From: Alnus glutinosa
Taxonomy: Eukaryota; Streptophyta; Magnoliopsida; Fagales; Betulaceae
DNA: 64,000 bases
Reading direction: 5' to 3'
Assembly (NCBI RefSeq): GCF_958979055.1
Contig: NC_084887.1
Span: 38,443,120 to 38,507,119, forward strand
How positions within the stretch are numbered: position 1 is the stretch's first letter; each line of letters opens with the position of its first letter. The notes below the pieces were generated by a model. That model had not been told where the DNA came from and did no database searches. It saw only the letters and a program-made list of their open reading frames with translations. Below are positions 55,994 to 64,000 of this stretch, in pieces. The position numbers and the translations under genes are program-made.

Positions 55994-56308
55994 GGGTGCG
56001 TTTGGGATTGCGATTTCGTAAACAATAAGTGCGATTTTAAACCAAATTGTAGAACATAGATCGTTTGGGAACTGCGTTTTTAAAAATTGTGATTTAAAAA
56101 CGCAGAAAATCTGCTTTTTCAAATCGCAGATAAGATAGTGCTTTTTTGAAAACGCAGAATTTTAAAGGTAAATTCGCGATTTTAAAGGCTAAACTACCAT
56201 TTTGCCAAACGCTTAACTGCGTTTTTAAAAATCACTTTTTTCAAATCGCACATTTTAAAATCGTTATTTTAAATCGCACTTTTTAAAATCGTAAACCCAA
56301 ACGGACCC
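55994..56308. mobile_element. Tourist-like MITE (PIF/Harbinger type), TTA TSD
   Basis: A 315-bp element with ends GGGTGCGTTTGGG and CCCAAACGGACCC, flanked by TTA on both sides (55991-55993 and 56309-56311). The interior repeats ATCGCA/TGCGAT and GCGTTTTTAAAAAT motifs in both orientations. A 3-bp TTA TSD is the PIF/Harbinger hallmark. It ends 115 bp before the ABCI11 start codon. Confidence 0.85.
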
Positions 56309-56423
56309 TTAGAACTGAGAAGGGGGCGACCAACTATTGGGCCAAATACTTGACGCAGCCCAATCGCCGTTTGACCACGATAAAAAACTGAAGCCGAAGC
56401 CCAAGTCCTTTACACCGCCGGAG

Positions 56424-59400
56424 ATGGCGAGCTCCCTCACCGCGTTCAAGTTCTCCATAGGCTGGAGAGCTCTGGAACTACCAGCTCGAGTCCCAATCGC
56501 ACCCAAACCCTCCCGCAGGCAAGAATTTCTCCTTCCTACTTAGCGACTTTATTTTATGCTTGATTTGAAATTCTCAGTGAAATTGATTTGCACGGATTTC
56601 TCTTTCCAGTTGTTTGAATCTCCGAAGAACCCGCTCTTCCAGAATTACATGTGATTACTCGTGCTTTGAAGTGAGTTTCCTCTTTTGGTTTCAATATTTT
56701 ATTGTGTAGTTACGGATTAAGTTCTTGGTAACAAATTTTGAACACATTGCAGCTGGTGAAAGTAGCAACGTGTGAGGTTTATGATGAACTTCCAGTGCGC
56801 CTGGCTAAATTTCTTAATTATAGTTACCATGATACTGTTACTTGTTCAAAAAAATTTCATAAAAATGCTCTAATATCGTGTCTCTGCAAATTGTGAGGTT
56901 ATTTTATTCATATATATCGTTTCTGAGTATTAATACAGTGACTGTATGTTTAGGAGACTATTACAAATTTACAATATACACGCACTCAGTAATGCTGTAA
57001 TCCATGAATGCATTTTGTAATGGAGAAAGTGGGAATTGGACTAGCATACAGTAAGGGATTGTTTTAAGTAGTCTCTGACATTCTTCTGCGAAAGAGAGGG
57101 GGGGCATCAACTCTAATATTTGTATACTCGATTTCAAGCCCACTATCTATCATTTTCAAATGAGAAATAGGTGATTGTAACAGCAGCGAGTCTCATAAAT
57201 CCAATGGTGGATTCGAAACTTAGTTGTATGGAGATGAGTAAGAGATGGTTAGGGGATTGGTTTGTATCATTTTCCATAAAATTTTGTGGTACATTAATTT
57301 AGCAAGTATACTTAATTGAATCAAGGGATTAAGGCACTCTCCTTCGGACCTTTCTTCCCTTGCTTCGCCAAGGGGATTGATTTGTATCATTTTCCATAAA
57401 ATTTTGTGGTACAATCGTTTAGAAAGTAGCACCTTTTCTGTTTCTTGCATTCTGCAGCTACAGGCCTTTGCCTTTATGGGCAAAAAGATGCTTTCGTGGT
57501 TGAGTATCTAGTTGCATGCGTTGGCTAGATTTTGAATTTTGAAGTATAAATGCAGGAAATTACTGATAATAGTTTTTTTTCCTGTTTGAAGGTTAAGGAT
57601 GTTAGTTATCGACCTCCCGGCACCCAGATCAGCCTTCTAAATGCAGTTAATTTTTCACTTCCAGAGAAAAGGTACATGTTTCTGGTCTGTTTCTGTTATG
57701 TAACATCTCAAACACGTTGTTGGAAGTTTGGGATCTTCCTTTCAATTGACTTTGCCTAGGACTTCCCTAGGTAAGGTATCATTCCCCACCAATCCATAGA
57801 ATATGATAGATGTATGGTTTCTCATTGAAGTGGGTCAAACTTGTTTGAGGTTGGAACCATACCTTCTTTTTTTAATAAGTAATTGGCCCCAATGGGAGGT
57901 TGGAGTCACATCTTTGTGGTTAGCTTGAATTTCTATCAAGTAAGACATTGCATTTGTGGGATAACTTGTTCAAGTCAACTGCTGCAGTTTTGGTTTAATA
58001 TTTGGACGAAGTGGAAGTGGAAAAACTACTCTGTTGCAGGTATACCATTTGGAGCATATGTGTGTGTTAGTGTGCTTTAAGTAGAAAAATCATGCAATTT
58101 ATGTAATCCATCCCCCGTGTTATTCTATTACTTATGCTGTCGTTCCATCTTTCAGATTCTTTCAGGGCTTAGTAAACCAACTTCAGGTTCCATTTATATT
58201 CAAAGATATGGAAATGATGGTAATCCAAATCAATCTCCTGAGCCCTTACCCCCAGAGAGAGTTGGTATTGTTTTTCAGTTTCCCGAGAGGTATTAATTAC
58301 TAAATGAAAAGAAGAAAATTTATTTCCTATCTTCATTGCTCATTAAAATAAATTTGGGTCTTATAACGCTGTAAACTTATAGTTACATCTGAATAGATAA
58401 AATCAGTTGAATCCATCCAAAAACTTAATGCATTTGTAACTTGTTTCTTTTTGACTAATATTGGTTTTTCATGGTGGGTTATCCATTTCTTTTTGCATGT
58501 ATTATTGCTGGTGCATTTATTTAGCTTCTTGTTACATAGACTGCAAACTTGCACTCTTACTTCCCTAATTCCTTATGACATTTTTATTGGATTTTCTGTA
58601 ATTTAATTTTTAAGAACATGTCATCTGCAATCTAGGTACTTCGTGGCAGATAATGTGCTTGAGGAAGTTACGTTTGGGTGGCCAAGGCAAAGGGGTGACC
58701 TGCAATTCAAGGAGCATCTTGCTTTGAGACTCCAAAGAGCAATTAATTGGGTAGTTGCCTGCTCTGAGTATAAACAAATTTTCTCCTACTTATTGAACCG
58801 TTACATATTGTTATTATTTCTCGGTCTAGGTTAATTATATTATATCATGTGTATATTCCAAGTCTAAACTTTTTGATGATTGTAGGTCGGTTTAGATGGG
58901 ATCTCCTTGGACAAAGATCCTCATACCCTTAGTGGAGGCTATAAACGTCGGCTTGCCTTGGCAATTCAACTAGTAAGCACATAGATGTTGATATGGACAC
59001 ACACAAACAAAACATGCACACAAACTCACATAAAGACAGACACTACTTAGACACTTAAGCCCTGTGGTTTCATGATATAACATTTTACATAGCTGCTCAT
59101 AGTAGTTGCATGAATTGACCCATAATTGTCAGTTGACTTATTCTCCAGGTACAAACTCCAGATTTATTGATACTGGATGAGCCTCTTGCTGGTCTTGGTA
59201 TGAAGACTCACTTGTTCCCGTTTATTCTACTGTATTGGTTGTATTCCAAGTTGCACTCTCAGCAATGCCAGTAGTCCATAGTTTACAAACATATGGATTT
59301 CATAAGAGTTTATCCAACAATCATGCGTTCTTTATCCCTTTAATGCTCTGAAATCTGTCGTAATAAAATGCTTGAAAAACATTTGAGCTGCTGATATTTA

Positions 59401-60546
59401 AGAAAGACCTGCTCTTTTCATTGAGCTAAAATTCAAATGGTTGCCAACCATTGCCAGTCCATTTTGTTGACTAAAATACTGAATCGACTTGGCTTAATGA
59501 TAGTTAAATTTTACTTACAGTTGAACCAATGGTTTTAGGATTTCTTGTTTTTACTTGCCAATGGTTTCCATAAAGAACTTTTGCTTGGAACCTTTTACAG
59601 GTTTGTTATATTGATCCTCTTGCTTCTTTCTGATCTTTAGCATACTATCTTTTCTAATATACTGTGGCAATTTAATTTTAAATTTTTGTTCATGTTGCTT
59701 TGTTGATCAGATTGGAAGGCACGTGCAGACGTTGTGAAGCTTTTGAAGCTTCTAAAGAAAGAATTAACTGTACTAGTTGTCAGCCATGACCTCAAGTCTG
59801 TATTCCACGTTCCCTCTTCTACATTATTTACCCTTTAATGCCTTTATTATTGTTCTTCTGTTGTCGTTTTTGATGTTACTATTCCTACTTAAAACCAGCT
59901 GTCGCTTAAGTGAACTTGATGGCTAGAAATTATAATATCCATATTTGAATAAGAAATACATGCAGATATCCTTATATTAGTTTATCGTTTGTTTTTTAAG
60001 GAATTATAAAGAATAAGATATTGAGAAAGTAGTAGCCAAAACCAAGTTTTGTAATGAAGTGATTTGTTTCACTTGTTTATTGCCTTTTTTTCTTCAAACT
60101 AGTACCAGTGCCTCTTTTATTAGTCTCAGCACTCTTGCATGGACACCAATGTTGTGTTGCTAGGTGCGTGACATGCTAAATTTCATAGCTTTCAATATTA
60201 AGTTGCATAGGATCAGTGTAAGGAGTTGTATGTTAGGGAAGGGACCCTTTCATTATAATATTATGTTTGGCTAAAGTTTACCATATCTTGTTAACCTATT
60301 ATTGATTTCATTGATGAGTTCCACGATACTCTACAACATACATTCACTAAATGGAAAAAAAAAAAAAAAAATTATAACAAGGCTATTTTTGTGCTTCTCT
60401 TGTTTTCCTCCCCCTATGATTATCTGCACATTTATTTGTGCTTATAAGCTTCTTGTATGCTTTTCAGAGAGTTAGCAACTCTAGTTGATCGATCCTGGAG
60501 GATGGAAATGGGTGGAATTCTAAGGGAAGAGCCCCTACCGATTTAA
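56424..60546 (+). CDS. ABCI11: Plastid ABC transporter ATPase, ABCI11/NAP14, 278 aa
   Basis: Ten exons: 56424-56518, 56610-56670, 57592-57671, 57988-58039, 58156-58289, 58636-58750, 58886-58972, 59149-59197, 59711-59795 and 60468-60546. All phases agree and give 278 aa. Residues 1-50 or so (MASSLTAFKFSIGWRALELP..., Ser/Arg-rich) are a chloroplast transit peptide. One ABC ATPase domain follows: Walker A GRSGSGKT (85-92), Q-loop VFQFPER (Gln137), signature LSGGYKRR (194-201), Walker B LLILDEP with Glu219, D-loop AGLD, and H-loop SHD (His250). There are no membrane spans, as expected for a soluble subfamily I subunit. The Arabidopsis relative (NAP14) is linked to plastid metal homeostasis and resembles bacterial cobalt/ECF ATPases. 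Intron 1 uses a GC donor (AG|GCAAGA); no GT in that stretch restores the frame. Confidence 0.95.
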
Positions 60547-61133
60547 ATTTGGGAATATGCTTTTTCCTTCATCAACATCTGGTGCTGTGAGGTTTCACCC
60601 TGTAGTGCTTCATGTGCATGTACTCTTGGCATATTAGTGGTTGACATGAATTGTTTGGGATTTTTTTCTTAATCCTCTTAAAATAAATAAATAATAAAAG
60701 ACCAGGAAAAGAAGCTTGTGCAAACCCAGATTCTAACATTGCTTGACTCCATTCATGGAGAATGAATGCGGATGACTAATTGTGCATACATTGGTCTCAA
60801 TGTACAAGAAAAGTTTGATGTGCTCCACAAAACAAAATAGGCAATGATGTAGGAAGGGTCCTGTGAAAGAAATCCTGGGATATTCTTAATGATAAAAATA
60901 ATACTTTTAGGTAATCAAAATAACTTTATTAGGAGGCTTACATGAAACTTAGTCACATGGTTATTATCACACTGAGGAAGATAAGAGGAGAGACCCCTCT
61001 TGACTCTTCACTTTCTTTTGAGTCCATCGACACTTTATCACTCACAACATAGCAATAAGCATTACCAAACACTACATTACAATTTTTACTCGTAGAGGAC
61101 GATGACATTATCGTCTTATTTCGGATTCAGTCG
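60547..61133. other. 3' flanks of convergent ABCI11 and LAZY1
   Basis: The two genes converge here with only about 590 bp between stop codons, so this interval must hold both 3' UTRs. No other feature seen. Confidence 0.5.
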
Positions 61134-63594
61134 CTAAAGCTCCAACACCAAGTCTACAATGGCAATAGTAGAATTGTGTTAGATGTATAAATCAGTAAAC
61201 ATAATAATCTTAGTACTCTATCTTTCTGGCCACAATTATGCTCCTAAATGAAGTTGCAGATGACAAAAATATAATGCCAGGTAGTCTCTACACGACCATT
61301 AACACAACAATTATTAGCATACCAAGGTGTCAAGAAAATTATCAATTTCAACAAATAGAGGAAGCTAAAATCACTACATTATTGTTATCATGGCGTGCCT
61401 TTTTTTTACGATATTATGACTCTGAATTGTTCATTATCTTTGTGCATTTTTCAAAAGATTCATGACAAGATAACAGTGATTATTTTGTACCTTGAAAATT
61501 TATTTTCAAAATTGACTTTGATATTGACATCTCCATCACTTTATTTCTTTTTTTTTTTTTCCTTGAAAAATTTCCACATCTATTTCCACAGGTTTGAAGT
61601 GTCACCTTACTCAGAAACTGATAATCTAAGTAATCACATTGAGAAGTTATGATTCATTTGTTAAATGTTCCTATCCTTGAATTTCAGTGGTGGGATTTTT
61701 CCCAGATATTTTGAAATGGTAAAGCATGTAAACTGATACTTACAGTCCGCATCTGTCTTGATCCAATGCTCTTTCGCACTTAAATTACTTCCATGCAGCC
61801 CGTCTTGGGGTGGGTTCAAGTTGGTCTTACAACACGGGATCCTCATATTTGACATGGACCCTAGAGTAAACCCATCATTGTCTTCATCCAGGGGCATCTG
61901 GTCTCCATTATTGTAACTGCCATTGGGAGCATTCTTGACTTTATATTCATGGGAATCAACAAATTCTCTTCCAGCTATAGAGCTTTCAGGATGGATTTTT
62001 TTTTGGAAAATACGTATGACCTGCATGCCACACATAAGAAGCTATCATCTCTAATGAAAAAGAAAAAATTGTTATAAGATCAATTTAGTGCATAGTGGAG
62101 GCACTAATTCTTTATTGCTAATTTGAGGTCAATGTCGAATAATTCATAAACGTTATCATCTGATGATGACATATCCTGAAAGTTACTGCTTTGTTTGAGT
62201 AATAAAAGGTTTTTTCTGTTGGATGTTAGGATTGTTAGATAACATACTTGGTATTGCTAACTATGCTAACTATGCTCCTTATTCTTGACTTTTAACCTTG
62301 ATTAGAGGATCCTTAGCGTGGAATCCTTTGTGCTCATTAAACATAGTATTCTTTCTTACTATTTTTTTTTGGGGGGGGCGGGGTAAGTTACAATAAAAGC
62401 ACCACACGCCTATGGATCTCTCGCTTGCAAGATTCCTTGGGTCAAGAGATTGAGACAGGATCTTGGATGGGTAATAGCGAACCCATATAATCTGATTCTT
62501 TTATTTCTTCAGTATATCCTAAATGGCTGGCAGTGTGCTTAGAGAGGGGAATTCAAGTTAAAGCTATTAGACTTGATATGATTAGAATGCAGTAATAGTG
62601 ATGTAAGGATTGTGTGTTGACCCAGGGGATCTCATGTTTAATAGTGGTTCTCAGAAGATCTAGCAGTCTAGCAATGTTCTTAGAGAGGGGAATTCATGTT
62701 AAAGCTATTAGTCTAGATATGATTAGAATGCAGTGAGAGTGATGTAAGGATTGTGTGTAGACCCAGGGGATCCTCACATGTTTAATAATGGTTCTCAGAA
62801 TATCTACCAGTTTAGCAGTAAGAGACCAACCTTGGAGAGTTTCTTCTTGATTGAAACAGAGTCAGCTGCATCACCACCACCTGAAGGGGTAGAGCTCTTT
62901 GAAGAAGCATGGAGCTTTTTTAGCATCTTCTTCATGAGATGCATAGCAGGCTTATGTGTTTTCTTGGCTTGCATCTCCCCTCTCTCACTTTTCTCTGTGT
63001 TTGTCTCATTTGTTGTTTTTGTCCTATGAAACAGCTCCTCAAGTGATACCTTCTCTTTCTTTACTTCTTTTCTTGTTTCTGGCAGTTCAATCGAAGAGCC
63101 AAATAGATATCCTTGGAGTGGACATACCAAAATCTTCTCATAATCTTCGTTTTCGGCCTCATCTGTTTGCTTGCCACTGAGTGTAATAGTGCTAGCATGA
63201 CTGCTCCTTCCAGATGATTCATTGCACCATTCTTTAGTTTCAGCCTCAAGGAACTTCTCCAGCTCATAGTTGATGACCTTCAAGTCATTCTCTGTTAGCT
63301 CTGATTTGCTCTCAGTTATGCTCTCCAGAGGCATGGCAAACGTAGGTGTTGCTGGCTCATTGATGATTGGCTCCAGACCGAGAGTTCCAATGGTGAGAAA
63401 TCCATGGAAGAGCTCAGAGATGACAGTAGATGTTTCTTCTTCTAAGTTTTCTTCCTCTCTCTTGGCACCAGTGTCAGAAAAAGATTTTTCCCATTCCTGT
63501 TTGGGTTTCTTTGAGGATCTGGATCCATATGACTTTGTATAGGAGTCTTGGTCGTCAAGTGATGGTGATGCTGAAAGACATATGCAAGGGTTTC
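61134..63594 (-). CDS. LAZY1: LAZY1 gravitropism protein (first exon off window)
   Basis: Visible exons: 63594-62831 (764 nt), 62020-61744 (277 nt) and 61153-61134 (20 nt), phases consistent. The first exon, normally encoding a short MKLLGWM-type start, lies beyond 64000. Exon 2 opens NPCICLSASPSLDDQD and contains ELFHGFLTIGTLG, the IGT-family motif, followed by PATPTFAMPLESITE and NDLKVINYELEKFLEAE. A basic patch (KKTHKPAMHLMKKMLKKL) may be a nuclear signal. Exon 3 ends EHWIKTDAD, and the last exon adds YLVLEL and stop, the conserved C-terminal region with an EAR-like LxLxL pattern. That tail separates LAZY1 from TAC1. LAZY1 controls shoot gravitropism and branch angle through polar auxin flow. 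Confidence 0.95.
62541..62820. repeat. 141-bp tandem duplication in LAZY1 intron
   Basis: Units start at 62541 and 62682 with AGAGAGGGGAATTCA and continue through TATGATTAGAATGCAGT, GTGATGTAAGGATTGTGTG and GACCCAGGGGATC. They differ by several substitutions and small indels. The second unit runs to within about 10 bp of the exon 2 donor at 62830. Confidence 0.9.
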
Positions 63595-64000
63595 CTGAAA
63601 TTGCAGTTCCAAAAGTAGTCAGGACATTGGTAAAAATAAATAGGGAAGACAGACTTGTCTATGAGCAAGACATATCATTATTCTTTTTGTTTTTTCTATT
63701 GTGCTCTGGAAAGGGGAATGTGGACCAATCTAGTGGCTGCTCCATTCTTGACATGTATACCTGTTAGCACAGATGGTTGAACGATTTCTTCAGTGACCTA
63801 AGTGGATTGTATGGAAAGTAGAACGAGGTGGCCCCAACACTTATTGCTGTGAACCTAAACCAGGTGGCCCTGTGCCCACAAAAGGTTGTTGGTCTCGTCG
63901 GACTTCGTTGCCGCAGTGCTATAATAACTGCAAAAGGTTTAGATTGTTTCTAAGACAAACAGGCCCGGGCCTGATTGGTTGAGATTGCCTATCCTATCTC
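63595..64000 (-). other. Part of LAZY1 intron 1
   Basis: The acceptor TTTCAG ends at 63595. No match to the short first exon is visible before the window ends. Open frames here are not supported as genes. Confidence 0.6.

Noticed and set aside
56753-56800. Possible extra ABCI11 exon after TTGCAG at 56753
   Set aside because: Reading it in phase gives no ABC sequence and meets a stop soon; exon 2 (ending at 56670) joins in phase directly to 57592.
61661-61743. Read-through of LAZY1 exon 3 to a stop at 61661
   Set aside because: GTAAGT at 61743 is a strong donor and the conserved YLVLEL end is found after the acceptor at 61154, so the read-through is intron.

Overview
The window is nuclear DNA from a flowering plant, most likely a woody eudicot; the species cannot be fixed from sequence alone. 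The evidence is spliced genes with GT-AG introns, plant-only families (SBP-box, group IIc WRKY, MIKC-type MADS, IGT/LAZY, a MIR171 locus), AT-rich intergenic DNA, L1-type LINEs, LTR elements and many short inverted-repeat transposons.

Layout: MADS-box first exon (680-864, minus; the rest lies off the left edge); a transposon-rich stretch (1.4-4.5 kb); an intronless small-protein gene (7244-7609, minus); a MIR171 locus with its own TATA box and a 31-codon first ORF (11.06-11.43 kb, plus); a two-exon gene for a 76-aa membrane-anchored protein (12680-14911, plus); an SBP-box gene with a miR156-like site (18292-20145, minus); a WRKY75-like gene (25028-27712, minus); a nested transposon block (32.4-37.7 kb); a degenerate short-chain dehydrogenase/reductase (SDR) gene (38652-47149, minus) with a 4.4-kb LINE in intron 2; a transposon and AT-rich desert (47.7-56 kb); the ten-exon plastid ABC ATPase gene ABCI11/NAP14 (56424-60546, plus); and most of LAZY1 (61134-63594, minus; first exon off the right edge).

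The protein genes are unrelated neighbours, not a cluster. Several are developmental regulators: MADS, MIR171, SPL, WRKY and LAZY1. MIR171 acts in trans on GRAS genes and the SPL gene is an expected miR156 target, so two small-RNA circuits are represented.

The mobile DNA is the most unusual content. A plus-strand LINE carries three later insertions: a hAT MITE, a 1.34-kb solo LTR and a 2.2-kb gag-only LTR element with perfect 5-bp target-site duplications (TSDs). At least six short elements have 9-bp TSDs (four perfect, two with one mismatch), as expected of Mutator-type non-autonomous elements. A 21-bp LINE tail flanked by a 14-bp TSD sits in the SDR intron. All exon joins were worked out by eye from frame, splice signals and family knowledge; no alignment or expression data were available.
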